A stretch of DNA of 64,000 bases from Branchiostoma floridae (GCF_000003815.2 NC_049989.1:20805448-20869447); one strand, 5' to 3'; counted from the first letter of the stretch, positions 43,852 through 57,641 are shown. Numbers and translations: made by a program. The notes: generated from the letters alone by a model not told the origin.

Positions 43852-44528
43852 ATTTGGAGCAGTTCCTAACGCGGACTGGGGCTTTCAAATCGACTCCGTA
43901 GGAGGAGTGGCCGGGAGTTCAGAGAAAGGCACATTCTGGTCGGTGGAAAGGCCGGCCTATCATCCCATCACGGAAGGTGATGAACTTTATGGATATCCTT
44001 ACCTATTCTTAAAATCTTTAGACTACTAAGGGTCGATATATGCTGTAAATGCATTTAAGTTCGCGGGGATTTAATTACATGGCATCGGGAAAATAGAGTA
44101 TTTGAATTCGCGGTAGCGCTATCCCGCGAACTTATTCACAGTACTGTACTGTAGTCGCATACTGTACTATGAATATTCGCGGTGGTTTAAGTTCGAGATT
44201 CAGCGGCCACCGCAAAAACCGCGAATATAAATCCACCGCGAAAGTTTCTGCATTTACAGTTTATTCGCTACTAGAGAGGATCGCTAGTACTGTTCCACTG
44301 AACTAGGGAAATTTGCAATAAACCTGTGAAGATTGCACATATATAGCGTCTGCTGACCTGACTAGCGGAGGATTATATATTCATTGAGTTCATTTGAGAC
44401 AAACTGGTTCGATATCACTTTCTCTTTCGTAACTTTCAATTATTTCAGGAGTTGACAAAGTCGCGGTGACGGACGGTGATCACGTGGTGCTGAGGTACGT
44501 CATGGAGAAGGACAGCTGTGACCCGTGA
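43852..44528 (+). CDS. 3' end of a DUF4430 (transcobalamin/intrinsic-factor C-terminal type) protein
   Basis: Two exons, 43852-43976 and 44449-44528, joined in phase 1 with acceptors TGTTGTAG and ATTTCAG and donor GTGATG. They code for WGFQIDSVGGVAGSS, KGTFWSVERPAYHPITEGVD and VAVTDGDHVVLRYVMEKD, then SCDP and stop. The order (W, G-x-x-W, GVD, DGDHV-x-LRY) fits the small beta domain known as DUF4430, found at the C-terminus of vitamin B12-binding proteins and in stand-alone extracellular proteins. A polyadenylation signal AATAAA lies at 44741-44746. Upstream exons are lost in or beyond the gap, so cobalamin binding cannot be claimed. Confidence 0.6.
44043..44259. mobile_element. MITE with CTGTAAATGCA ends, 217 bp
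   Basis: CTGTAAATGCATTTAAGTTC and GAAAGTTTCTGCATTTACAG are imperfect inverted repeats, and the inside has several CCGCGAA/TTCGCGG pieces. It sits in the intron of the DUF4430 gene. Same family as 60366-60520. Confidence 0.82.
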
Positions 44529-44740
44529 TTGACAGGTCCATTGGACGGGCAAGTGGATGTTCTAATAATGTAACAAATGTGGCGGACGGCCACAATGTAA
44601 CAACAACGGGGGTACCAGGACTCATAGACAGCATGAGAAATTTCAAATGTAAAGTCGTCGGACAGTCAAAGGAATATTGAACCACAACTGCGTGGCTTTG
44701 TTGGTGGAAAATTAGGAATGGTCAACGGGGTTGGCGAATC

Positions 44741-44746
44741 AATAAA
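44741..44746 (+). terminator. Polyadenylation signal AATAAA
   Basis: 213 bp after the DUF4430 stop codon, with a second AATAAA near 44764. A plausible 3' end for that gene. Confidence 0.55.
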
Positions 44747-45024
44747 GTTATTTGGATGAAGTGAATAAATTTCATATGTGATTTTAAAAGTATTAAATCT
44801 ACAAGTATCGCTAGGACCACATTTGTTTTGTCTAGCAAGATGAATAGTAATTGTCGGTGGATATTATACCAACCGTAGTACAATTGTGGAGGGTAAGCTT
44901 TTCCGAAATTTGAGTCCATCAGACTAGGCAATCATGATCAATTATCATCAATTCACAATAGAAACGCTGTAGACACCAGCATATTTTGTACTGAAAACAG
45001 CTTTACAATCAAGGTTATAGCGGA

Positions 45025-48000
45025 CTTGTCTTACACATGACCCCTTAAAACGTATCTCTAGATATACTTCTGATTCTCAAATCAACGTCTTTATAAAAAG
45101 GCTTCAGGTACACATCTGCGCAATTGATACCGTTCTGCTCTTATCAGGTAGAACATCACATGATACAAACTGAATCTAGCATCTGGATTATGTATAGTTT
45201 TCGTTCTCCCAATTCATTATATTGCACCTCGGCCCCCCCCCTCCCCAATCTCACCATGGTCTCACCCAACGCAGGTGATTAGAATATGCATGATAAAGTA
45301 TGTACAAATGACATCAGACACCTGTCGTTTAAAACTGACAAAATTTAATTCCCTGAAACATATTCTAATTTGCATAATAGATGCAGATACAGAATGTAAA
45401 AGAAAACATAATAAAATTTTGATAAGCGATCATTTCATTTTTTTCAGATAATAATAATACAGACTCTGGAGTAAACAACATTCTTGAATATGAATATTAA
45501 AAGTAATGTAGCTTCAGACAATTAAGGTAACCATATATGAATAGCTGTTATTCTGGTTTGCCACACCCTGTGCCTACTCAGCTACTGAAGCACGTATCTT
45601 ACAAGCACGTCAACAACAACATTACAAATTTATAGTGAGTTTATTTCTTTGTGTTGGAGCAAAGCTTAAAGTTTATAAGTAAACATTAATTAGGGAAAGG
45701 ACCAAAGGTCCTTCACGGCTTCCTCACACATTAAGTGCCAACTGAAGACGTTTCTTACTAGACTAAAGGACTATTTGGGACAAACATCAAAGGTGCTTCA
45801 CACACACACTCGAGAAGGTAGGTAACGATGAAAATAAAAGTATGTTAGATCTATGAAGGTAAATCACCTTCAGTAAAATACATCCAGGAAGAACATTATA
45901 TGATGGAAAGTAAATCAAGAATTGCTATATACATATATAATTGAACCTGCTTGTTTCTCGAAAATACCTCAGTCTGAAGCCTGAAGCAGATGGTTAGGTT
46001 ATGCATGATGAAATATATTCAAATAGTTTTTCTGCGAAGGTGAGTCAGCTGCACACCATGAGATAAAGATAAAGGTTCGCGTGAACTGCTCAACCTTGTC
46101 TTCTATGTAAGCATTTAATTTCAAAAGATAATATGTTAAATTCTAGAATATATCACAAATGTTTCGTTAACATCCCCATATTTAAGATTTTGAATGAACA
46201 GCCGACTTGTTTTAAGCTGTTACACATGACCCCCCAAAAAGGACCTATCTCTAGATATTCTTCTGCCTTTTTTTCAAATCAATGTCTTTCTTAAAAGGCT
46301 ACATGTACACAAATGCGCAATTTATATCATTGTGTATTTATCAGGTAGAACATCACATGATACAAACTGAATCTAGCATCTGGATTATGTATAGTTTTCG
46401 TTCTCCCAGTTCATTATATTGCACCTCCCCCTCCCCAATCTCACCATGGTCTCACCCAACGCAGGTGATTAGAATATGCATGATAAAGTGTGTACAAATG
46501 ACATCAGACACCTGTCGTTTAAAACTGACAAAATTTAATTCCCTGAAACATATTCTAATTTGCATAATAGATACAGATACAGAATGTAAAAGAAAACATA
46601 ATAAAATTTTGATAATGGATCATTTCAAATTTTTTCAGATAATCGTAATACAGAGGAATTAGAACCCTGGAGTAAACATAATCTTAAATATGAATATTAA
46701 AAGAAGTCTAGCTTCAGACAATTAAGGTAGCCATATGAATAGCTGTTATTCGGGTTTGCCACACCCTGTGACAGCTCAGCTGCTGAAGCACGTATCATAC
46801 AAGCACGTCATCAACAACATTACAACTTTTATGGTGAGTTCAATTAAAGAAAGGACCAAAAATCCTTCACGGCTTCCTCACACATTAAGTGCCAACTGGA
46901 GACGTTTCTTACTAGACTAAAGGACTATTTGGGACAAACATCAAATGTGCTTCACACACACACTCGAGAAGGTAGGTAACGATGAAAATAAAATTATGTC
47001 AGGTCTATGAAGGTAAATCACCTTCAGTAAAATACATCCAGGAAGAACATTATATGATGGAAAGTAAATCAAGAATTTCAATGCTATATACATATATAGT
47101 TGAACCTGCTTGTTTCCCGAAAATAACTCAGTCTGAAGCCTGAAGCAAGTGGTTAGGTTATGCATGATGAAATATATTCAAATAAATTTCTGCGAAGGTG
47201 AGTCAGCTGCACACCATGAGATAAAGATAAAGGTTCGCGTGAACTGCTCAACCTTGTCTCCTATATAAGCATTTAATTTCAAAAGATAATATGTTAAATT
47301 CTAGAATATATCACAAATGTTTCGTTAACATCCCCATATTTAAGATTATGAATGAACAGCCGACTTGTTTTAAGCTGTTAAACATGACCCCCCAAAAAGG
47401 ACCTATCTCTAGATATTCTTCTGCCCTTTTTTTCAAATCAACGTCTTTCTTAAAAGGATACATGTACACATATGCGCAATTTATATCATTGTGTACTTAT
47501 CAGGTAGAACATCACATGATACAAAATGAACTGGAAACTGGATAATGTATTGTTTTCGTTCTCCCAATTAAAAATGTTGCACCCATGCATGGTCTCACCC
47601 AACGCAGGTGATTAGAATATGCATGATAAAGTGTGTACAAATGACATCAGACACCTGTCGTTTAAAGCTGACAAAATTTAATTCCCTGAAATATATTCTA
47701 ATTTAGCAATAGATGCAGATGCAGAATGTAAAAGAAAACATAATAAAATTTTGATAAGGGATCATTTAATTTTATTTCAGATAATAGTAATACAGAGGAA
47801 TGAGAACCATGGAGTAAACAACATTCTTAAATATGAATATTAAAAGCAGTCTAGCTTCAGACAATTAAGGTAACCATATGGATAGCTGTTATTCGGGCTT
47901 GCCACACCCTGTGACTGTTCAGCTGCTGAAGCACGTATCTTGCAAGAACTTTAACAACATTACAAATTTATGGTGAGTTCCTTTCTTTGTGTTTTAACAA

Positions 48001-51000
48001 AGCTGAAAGTTTATAACAAAACATTACTTAAGGAGAAGACCAAAAATCATTCAAGACTTCCTCAAACATTAAGTGCCAACTCAACTGAAGGCTTTCCTGA
48101 ATAGACCGAAGTACGAGTTTGGACAAACGGTTCATGGCATGGTAGGTAACGATGGAAATCCATTCAGGAAGAATAGAATATGGTGGAAAGTAAATCAAGA
48201 ATTTAAATCCGGTATACATGTATAATGGAACCTGCTTTATTATCGAAAAGAACCAACCAACTGGATTATGTATAAATTTTGTTCTCCCAATTCAATATAT
48301 TGAACCTCATCCCCCTATCTCATACATGGTCTCACCCAAAGCATGTAATTAGGGTAATACATGATAAAGTGTATACAAATGACATCAGACATTTGTCTTT
48401 AGAAACGGACAAAAGTTATTTCCCTGAAACATATTCTAGTTTAGTAACAGATACAGAATGAGAAAGAAAACATTACAAAATTTCAGGGATCATTTCAGCA
48501 TTTTTTCAGCTGATCTCACCATATTTAAGGTTTAAAACATTACAGACGAATTAAAAGATTCCCCGCAGTACACAGCATTCTTAAATATGAATATTAAAAG
48601 AAGTCTAGCTTCAGACAATTAAGGTAACCATATATGAATAGCTGTTATTCTGGTTTGCCACACCCTGTGACTGCTCAGCTGCTGAAGCACGTATCTTACA
48701 AGCACGTCAACAACAAAATTACAAATTTAAGGTGAGTTCCTTTTTTTGTGTTGGAACAAAGCTTAAAGTTTATAACCAAACATTACTTAAGGAGAGGACC
48801 AAAAATCCTTCACGACTTCCTCACTATCAGGTAGAACATCACATGATACAAAATGAATGTAGCAACTGGATTAGGTATTGGTTTCGTTCTCCCAGTTCAT
48901 TATATTGCACCTCCCCCTCCCCAATCTCACCATGGTCTCACCCAACGCAGGTGATTAGAATATGCATGATAAAGTGTGTACAAATGACATCAGACACCTG
49001 TCGTTTGAAACTGACAAAATTTAATTCCCTGAAACATATTCTAATTTGCATAATAGATGCAGATACGGAATGTAAAAGAAAACATAATAAAATTTTGATA
49101 AGGGATCATTTCAAATTTTTTCAGATAATCGTAATACAGAGGAATTAGAACCCTGGAGTAAACAATAATCTTAAATATGAATATTAAAAGAAGTCTAGCT
49201 TCAGACAATTGAGGTAACCATATGAATAGCTGTTAGTCGGGTTTGCCACACCCTGTGACAGCTCAGCTGCTGAAGCACGTATCTTACAAGCACGTCAACA
49301 ACAACATTACAACTTTTATGGTGAGTTTATTTCTTTGTGTTGGAACAAAGCTTAAAGTTTATAACTAAACTTTAATTAAGGAAAGGACCAAAAATCCTTC
49401 ACGGCTTCCTCACACATTAAGTGCCAACTGGAGACGTTTCTTACTAGACTAAAGGACTATTTGGGACAAACATCAATGGTGCTTCACACACACACTCGAG
49501 AAGGTAGGTAACGATGGAAATAAAATTATGTCAGGTCTATGAAGTAAAATACATCCAGGGAGAACATTATATGATGGAAAGTAAATCAAGAATTTCAATG
49601 CTACATACATATATAATTGAACCTGCTTGTTTCTCGAAAATAACTCGGTCTGAAGCCTGAAGCAAGTGGTTAGGTTATGCATGATGAAATATATTCAAAT
49701 AAATTTTCTGCGAAGGTGAGTCAGCTGCACACCATGAGATAAAGATAAAGGTTCGCGTGAACTGCTCAACCTTGTCTTCTATGTAAGCATTTAATTTCAA
49801 AAGATAATATGTTAAATTCTAGAATATATCGCAAATGTTTCGTTAACATCCCCATATTTAAGATTTTGAATGAACAGCCGACTTGTTTTAAGCTGTTAAA
49901 CATGACCCCCCAATAAGGACCTATCTCTAGATATTCTTCTGCCATTTTTTTCAAATCAACGTCTTTCTTAAAAGGATACATGTACACATATGCGCAATTT
50001 ATATCATTGTGTACTTATCAGGTAGAACATCACATGATACAAAATGAACTGGAACTGGTAACTGGATAATGTATTGTTTTCGTTCTCCCAATTAAAAATG
50101 TTGCACCCTCCGATCCCATGCATGGTCTCACCCAACGCAGGTGATTAGAATATGCATGATAAAGTGTATACAAATGACATCAGACATCAGTCATTTGAAA
50201 CTGACAAAATTTAATACCCTGAAACATTCTGATTAAGCAACAGATACAGAATGGAAAAGAAAACGTAATAAAACTTTGATAAGCGATCATTTCATTTTTT
50301 TTCAGATAATAATAATACAGAGGAATTAGAACCCTGGAGTAAACAACATTCTTAAATATGAATATTAAAAGTAATGTAGCTTCAGACAATTAAGGTAACC
50401 ATATATGAATAGCTGTTATTCTGGTTTGCCACACCCTGTGCCTACTCAGCTGCTGAAGCACGTATCTTACAAGCACGTCAACAACAAAATTACAAATTTA
50501 AGGTGAGTTCCTTTTTTTGTGTTGGAACAAAGCTTAAAGTTTATAACCAAACATTACTTAAGGAGAGGACCAAAAATCCTTCACGACTTCCTCACTATCA
50601 GGTAGAACATCACATGATACAAAATGAATGTAGCAACTGGATTAGGTATTGGTTTCGTTCTCCCAGTTCATTATATTGCACCTCCCCCTCCCCAATCTCA
50701 CCATGTTCTCACCCAACGCAGGTGATTAGAATATGCATGATAAAGTGTGTACAAATGACATCAGACACCTGTCGTTTGAAACTGACAAAATTTAATTCCC
50801 TGAAACATATTCTAATTTGCATAATAGATGCAGATACGGAATGTAAAAGAAAACATAATAAAATTTTGATAAGGGATCATTTCAAATTTTTTCAGATAAT
50901 CGTAATACAGAGGAATTAGAACCCTGGAGTAAACAATAATCTTAAATATGAATATTAAAAGAAGTCTAGCTTCAGACAATTGAGGTAACCATATGAATAG

Positions 51001-53641
51001 CTGTTAGTCGGGTTTGCCACACCCTGTGACAGCTCAGCTGCTGAAGCACGTATCTTACAAGCACGTCAACAACAACATTACAACTTTTATGGTGAGTTTA
51101 TTTCTTTGTGTTGGAACAAAGCTTAAAGTTTATAACTAAACTTTAATTAAGGAAAGGACCAAAAATCCTTCACGGCTTCCTCACACATTAAGTGCCAACT
51201 GGAGACGTTTCTTACTAGACTAAAGGACTATTTGGGACAAACATCAATGGTGCTTCACACACACACTCGAGAAGGTAGGTAACGATGGAAATAAAATTAT
51301 GTCAGGTCTATGAAGTAAAATACATCCAGGGAGAACATTATATGATGGAAAGTAAATCAAGAATTGCTACATACATATATAATTGAACCTGCTTGTTTCT
51401 CGAAAATAACTCGGTCTGAAGCCTGAAGCAAGTGGTTAGGTTATGCATGATGAAATATATTCAAATAAATTTTCTGCGAAGGTGAGTCAGCTGCACACCA
51501 TGAGATAAAGATAAAGGTTCGCGTGAACTGCTCAACCTTGTCTCCTATGTAAGCATTTAATTTCAAAAGATAATATGTTAAATTCTAGAATATATCACAA
51601 ATGTTTCGTTAACATCCCCATATTTAAGATTTCGAATGAACAGCCGACTTGTTTTAAGCTGTTACACATGACCCCCCAAAAAGGACCTATCTCTAGATAT
51701 TCTTCTGGCCTTTTTTTCAAATCGACGTCTTTCTCAAAAGGCTACATGTGCACATCTGCGCAATTTATATCATTGTGTACTTATCAGGTAGAACATCACA
51801 TGATACAAAATGAATGTAGCAACTGGATTAGGTATTGGTTTCGTTCTCCCAATTCAAAATGTTGCACCTCACCCCCCCCCCATCTCATACATAGCTTCAC
51901 CTAACTTCACCTAAGGTGATTAGGGTATGCATGATTAAGTGTAAACAAATGACATCAGACACCAGTCATTTGAAACTGACAAAAGTTCATTCCCTTGTAT
52001 TCTAATTTAGGAATAGATACAGATACAGAATTTAAAAATAATAATAATAAATTTTGATAAAGGATCATTTCAAATCTTTTAGCTAATCTCAACACATTGA
52101 AGGTTTAAAACGTATAAGATGAATTAAAACATGTTTTGGAGTAAACAACATGCTTAAGTATGAATATTAAAAGAAGTCTAGCTTCAGACAATTAAGGTAG
52201 CCATATGAATAGCTGTTAGTCGGGTTTGCCACACCCTGTGACAGCTCAGCTACTGAAGCACGTATCTTACAAGCACGTCAACAACAACATTACAACTTTT
52301 ATGGTGAAATTATTTCTTTGTGTTGGAACAAAGCTTAAAGTTTATAACTAAACTTTAATTAAGGAAAGGACCAAAAATCCTTCACGGCTTCCTCACACAT
52401 TAAGTGCCAACTGAAGACGTTTCTTACTAGAATAAAGGACTATTTGGGACAAACATCAAAGGTGCTTCACACACACACACTCGAGAAGGTAGGTAACGAT
52501 GAAAATAAAATTATGTCAGGTCTATGAATCACCTTCAGTAAAATACATCCAGGAAGAACATTATATGATGGAAAGTAAATCAAGAATTGCTATATACATA
52601 TATAGTTGAACCTGCTTGTTTCTCGAAAATAACTCGGTCTGAAGCCTGAAGCAAGTGGTTAGGTTATGCATGATGAAATATATTCAAATAGATTTTCTGC
52701 GAAGGTGAGTCAGCTGCACACCATGAGATAAAGATAAAGGTTCGCGTGAACTGCTCAACCTTGTCTTCTATGTAAGCATTTAATTTCAAAAGAAAATATG
52801 TTGAATTCTAGAATATATCACAAATGTTTCGTTAACATCCCCATATTTAAGATTTTGAATGAACAGCCGACTTTGTTTTAAGCTGTTACACATGACCCCC
52901 CAAAAAGGACCTATCTCTAGATATTCTTCTGCCTTTTTTTTCAAATCAATGTCTTTCTTAAAAGGCTACATGTACACAAATGCGCAATTTATATCATTGT
53001 GTATTTATCAGGTAGAACATCACATGATACAAACTGAATCTAGCATCTGGATTATGTATAGTTTTCGTTCTCCCAGTTCATTATATTGCACCTCCCCCTC
53101 CCCAATCTCACCATGTTCTCACCCAACGCAGGTGATTAGAATATGCATGATAAAGTGTGTACAAATGACATCAGACACCTGTCGTTTAAAACTGACAAAA
53201 TTTAATTCCCTGAAACATATTCTAATTTGCATAATAGATGCAGATACAGAATGTAAAAGAAAACATAATAAAATTTTGATAATGGATCATTTCAAATTTT
53301 TTCAGATAATCGTAATACAGAGGAATTAGAACCCTGGAGTAAACAATAATCTTAAATATGAATATTAAAAGAAGTCTAGCTTCTGACAATTAAGGTAGCC
53401 ATATGAATAGCTGTTATTCGGGTTTGCCACACCCTGTGACAGCTCAGCTGCTGAAGCACGTATCATACAAGCACGTCATCAACAACATTACAACTTTTAT
53501 GGTGAGTTCAATTAAAGAAAGGACCAAAAATCCTTCACGGCTTCCTCACACATTAAGTGCCAACTGGAGACGTTTCTTACTAGACTAAAGGACTATTTGG
53601 GACAAACATCAAATGTGTTCACACACACACTCGAGAAGGTA
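45025..53641. repeat. Tandem array of about 1.2-kb unit, seven to eight units
   Basis: The block CAGGTAGAACATCACATGAT recurs near 45147, 46343, 47503, 48828, 50021, 50599, 51787 and 53010. Most spacings are 1160-1325 bp and one is 578 bp. Some units are shortened, for example deleted between CTTCCTCAC and TATCAGGTAGAAC at 48825 and 50595. Pairs of units are nearly identical (48600-49900 with 50370-51640; 46280-46960 with 52960-53630), showing higher-order duplication. The unit is AT-rich. Open frames of 126-156 codons occur in it (46282-46662, 48732-49148, 50503-50919, 52859-53329) but match no family I know. The right end runs into the gap. Confidence 0.93.
46780..46833 (+). other. Exon-like segment within the array unit (one of nine)
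   Basis: In each unit about 54 nt lie between a CTCAG acceptor-like site and a GTGAGTT donor-like site. They code in phase 0 for LLKHVSYKHV, then NNNITTFM or a close variation. Copies start near 45582, 46780, 47922, 48678, 49267, 50449, 51038, 52245 and 53445. The length is a multiple of three in most copies. No protein family is recognised and transcription is unknown. Confidence 0.3.
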
Positions 53642-53741
53642 NNNNNNNNNNNNNNNNNNNNNNNNNNNNNNNNNNNNNNNNNNNNNNNNNNNNNNNNNNN
53701 NNNNNNNNNNNNNNNNNNNNNNNNNNNNNNNNNNNNNNNNN
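53642..53741. other. Assembly gap (100 N)
   Basis: Exactly 100 N, between the 1.2-kb array and the interrupted lectin exon B of the right arm. Confidence 0.99.
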
Positions 53742-55610
53742 GGGCGGCACTCTGGCCATGATTAAGGACGAAGCAACCCAAACCTTCCTGCGTGCCCATC
53801 TGAGGGGCACTAGCGGCCATAGACAGAGGTAAACGTAGAGAAACAAGTACAGTAGAAGCCGTTTAATTGCACGGCCTATTTGCCAGTGAATTTCGTGCAA
53901 TTATCCAGATGGTGCAATAATGCGAAGTTATCTAGCTGGACTGCACTGGTTCGGGAATTTGGTACTTCGTGCAGTTAACAGAAGTGTTGTGTTAATCCGT
54001 TGTGCAATTAACTGGCTTCTACTGTACTAGCATAAAGATGGCAACTTGTAGAATCATCTGTAGTGATTCAAAATTCTCAATAAACCATTACTACTTCTTC
54101 CATTACTACTAGGCAATAACACACACACTCACACACACTCGCTATATAACATTAAGCAAACACACACACACAATCACACTCAAAAGTAAACACAAACACA
54201 CAAGAAAGCACACACACAATCAATACATAGTTTACATAATTATTATACATGCAATCATGTACACTCACTCACAGACACACTTCAGTGGCTATGCATATAA
54301 TATATCTCCACGACACATTCACATTAAGTTATCATTGGAAAAATAATGACCTATTGTAGGTTCCTATCTTTCAAACACTGTATATTCATGCACTCTGCAT
54401 CACTTCTTTCTTAATTCATTTATTCATTTACTCCTCATTCATTCAACCATTCATTCATTACTTGACTCAGGAGCTATTGGATCGGCCTTGACGACCTCAA
54501 CACCGAGGGAACCTTCCTCTGGAACGACGAGACCCCGCTGGGCGATTATGACAAGTTCCGTTCCGACGCCCCGAACGAGTCACGCGACTGCGTCTCTCTC
54601 TGGAGGACTCGGAGGAGCGCTCGCTGGGACATCAAGGACTGCAACACTCGCAGGCCGTACATCTGCCAGCTGAGTGAGTAGCACTTATACAGGGTGCCGT
54701 TAACCACATCTCTGGGTGAGTAGGACTTAGACAGGGTGCCGTTAACCATATCTTTGGGTGAGTCGGACTTATACAGGTGTCCCTAGCCGTATATCTGCTG
54801 GAGTGGGGCTTATATAGGGTGCCGTAACCACATATCTGGGTGAGTAGGACTTATATAGGGTAACGTTAACCGCATCTCTGGGTGAGTAGGACTTATACAG
54901 GTGCCGTTAACCACATATCTGGGTGAGTAGCACTTATACAGGGTGCCGTTAACCACATATCTGGGTGAGTAGGACTTAAACAGGTGTCCCTAGCCGTATA
55001 TCTGATGGAGTAGGGCTTATATATAGGGTGCTGTTGACCACATCTCTGGGTGAGTAGGACTTATACAGGTGTCCTGCTGCAATAGGGTTTACATGGAGTG
55101 TCGTTAACCATATATATGGGTGAGTAGCTATAGGACTTATACATATACAGGGTTCACATGTCCCTAGCCATATATCAAGTTCAGCTGGGCTTACATGTAT
55201 GCAGGGTAATTCCTCTCCCATATATCTTTAGTTAGTGAGTATGACTTATACCCTAGCCGTATATATGCTGGAGTAGGGCTTATACTAAGTTATAGGGCGT
55301 CGTTAACCGCATATCTGGGCGAGTAGGGCTCAAACATATACAGGATACAGGATGTGCCCTAAGCCGTATATCAGGTTGAGTAGGACTTACATGTATGCAG
55401 GTTACCCTTTCCCATACATCTGGTTGAGTAGGGCTTAATATACAGGATTTACAATATACATTATTGTATTTTTGTGCAATATGGAGTATGTAGAAAAGAT
55501 AGGATATCAGTTTATGATTCAGTTAAGTGCGATCCTCTTCAGTGAGATTCAATTTTCCCGTTTTCTAAAGAGTGTCTCAACCTCTTTCAGGCGGCAACGG
55601 TGACAAGTAG
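53742..55610 (+). CDS. C-type lectin domain protein, right-arm copy (5' part lost in gap)
   Basis: Exons B (53742-53828, start cut by the gap), C (54471-54673) and D (55591-55610) mirror the left-arm gene. Exon B reads GGTLAMIKDEATQTFLRAHL with donor GTAAAC. Exon C reads SYWIGLDDLNTEGTFLWND and WDIKDCNTRRPYICQL. Exon D gives SGNGDK and stop. Differences from the left copy are few (Q to L, G to E, T to S, S/R changes), so both look intact. The exon coding for the N-terminal half of the domain is missing because of the gap. The same Ca-site changes (APN, WDI) are present. Confidence 0.82.
54471..54673 (+). CDS. Lectin exon C (right arm)
   Basis: Acceptor TTGACTCAG and donor GTGAGT, same limits and phase as the left-arm exon (37126-37328). 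Codes for the WIGL core, RDCVSLWRTR and WDIKDCNTRRPYICQL. Confidence 0.92.
54680..55440. repeat. Minisatellite in lectin intron C-D (right arm)
   Basis: Mirror of 36370-37117, unit GGGTGAGTAGGACTTATACA plus GGGTGCCGTTAACCACATCT, at least 12 units. Unit number and order differ slightly from the left arm. Confidence 0.92.
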
Positions 55611-56155
55611 GACGGTGACAAGCTGTGACGTCATAACATCGACAAAACGGATCTAAAGATGTTCTGGCATCACCGAAACATTCTGACGTCGGAGCATCTT
55701 TCCATCTGTTTTGGAAGCTGCTGATGTAACAGGATAGGCAAAGCTAATTTCTGTCTCGTAAACGGTCGTCACCTTTTTGAACAGTCGTCGCCATATTGAT
55801 GACTAAGTCTATAACATATACAAGACAGTGTCTTATCACTCTTGGGGGCTGACAAGGTTAGCTAAAACATAAACGTATCTAAAGCAACATTTCAATTACA
55901 AATGTACAACTTTACACAGTATTGTGTCCAATGGTGACAAATATTCCAAAAAATCAAAAGAGAGTGCATCAACTCGGGTTCCAACACAAGTCAAAAAGCC
56001 TAACTCCTTAAAACATCAACTAAGCCAAGAAACATCACGATTTGGGTAGACCTTTGTTAGACACAGCGACGATTTTTTAAGGCAACGACTGTTTACGATA
56101 CAGAAATTAGCAGACCAAATGCACGGACAACGACACAGATTGTACACATACGTTT

Positions 56156-56272
56156 GGCCACACCAATTTAGTTTCTTGGTTTTCAGATTCTGAAAGAGAT
56201 ATTGTCCTCTTTGTGAACTTTGGCAGAAGAATGCCTTTTGGCCGAAAATCAAGAAAGCCAATTGGCGTGGCC
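56156..56272. mobile_element. Short MITE, mirror of 35528-35644
   Basis: GGCCACACCAATTTAGTTTC and GAAAGCCAATTGGCGTGGCC as imperfect ends. Confidence 0.65.
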
Positions 56273-57641
56273 AACGCCAACCGTCACAGGACCAAAAAAA
56301 GACGGGAAACTAAATGTACTTTCCTTCCCATTTTCCTTTTTTTCTTGTTCTGTGACATTTGTCTGCAGGTATGTGCGACAATGAGAATAACGGTCAAAGT
56401 AGAATAACTTCATAGGATCAACACACATTTGTGTTGTGTTTGTGCTGACTTTTCTCTGGTCATTAACTAATTAATGATACTCATATTCAGACCTGTGCTG
56501 GTAGACTCGGATACAAGTGCTTTAGACCACCACGTGCACATACAACCACCACAGGTCCTTTCATTCCCCCATACCATCAGAGAGTGGAAGGATTATAACT
56601 GGTGTGGCCGAGACGGGGTCCCTGTTTCCCAGAACAAAAATGAGTAGACGAGTAATGTTACGTATGTTTGGAAATATTACTTACACACTAAATCCACCTG
56701 TCTTGTACTTTGCACATGCAAGATTCCGTTGCCTTGTTTATTTGCATTTAATTTGGTCTGTACCCAACACAAACTGCTAATGATCAGGGTTACTGAGGAT
56801 AGAATAAGATGCTTTGTGTGTAGAAACTGTTTGGATTTAGTTCGTGCTGAAAACAATTATTTGTATCAGACTTGTATACTCCATTCCAAGTCACCGAGAA
56901 GGTTTTGAACTAATATTTGTATTTTGAAAACAAGGATATCTAAGACACATCAGTTCTAAATTTAAGAAAAATTCATATGAAAATTTGAATATCTTTAAAT
57001 TCATTTGGAAACATTTTAAAAAGGACTGACAGTGTACATAAATCTTTATTTGGAATCTATAGCTTTGAAACATCTATATTATGTGTAAAACTTATGGAAA
57101 ATGCTTGAAATATTTGTAAATATTTCTAAAAGTCTTTTAGAAACTGGAGAAAGACCTAGAAATTCCAAATATGTCATATTTCTTATACTATAATTAAAGA
57201 GAATTGGAAACATTTGAAAAAAGATGACAATGACAACCCTCTCAGTGACTTAGAATTACTAATGGTCATACATATTATAATATTTAGACCTGCATACTTT
57301 TTTTTCAAACTTTATTTTACTTATAGATGTAAGTCAAGGGGAACAGCTTTTCTGCGCAATGCCATGAACAATTTGCCTGTGTGCATTTGTTTCACACACA
57401 AATTTCAAACTTTTCAAGAAAATTTCAAGATCTTAAGTGTAAAACTACAAAAAGTTTTCAAAACTCTTGGGTATCAGTTAATCTGCACACAATTTTTTCA
57501 TGCGCACAAAACTCCATCCCATTTAAGTGTTTTGTGCTTAGAAACTGTTTAATCTAACGTTCTTTGATTCTGAAACATAGGTCATAATTTTGTTTTGTTT
57601 ACATGAGGTTGTGGAATTAGAAATGTTTTGATGGAATACAT

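Noticed and set aside
49580-49660. Possible box C/D snoRNA in the 1.2-kb unit (TGATGG and CTGA)
   Set aside because: Boxes are imperfect, no terminal stem and no rRNA-complementary guide could be shown.
54120-54260. Regularly spaced ACACAC repeats considered as a CRISPR-like array
   Set aside because: Simple dinucleotide repeats in animal DNA; no constant-length spacers.
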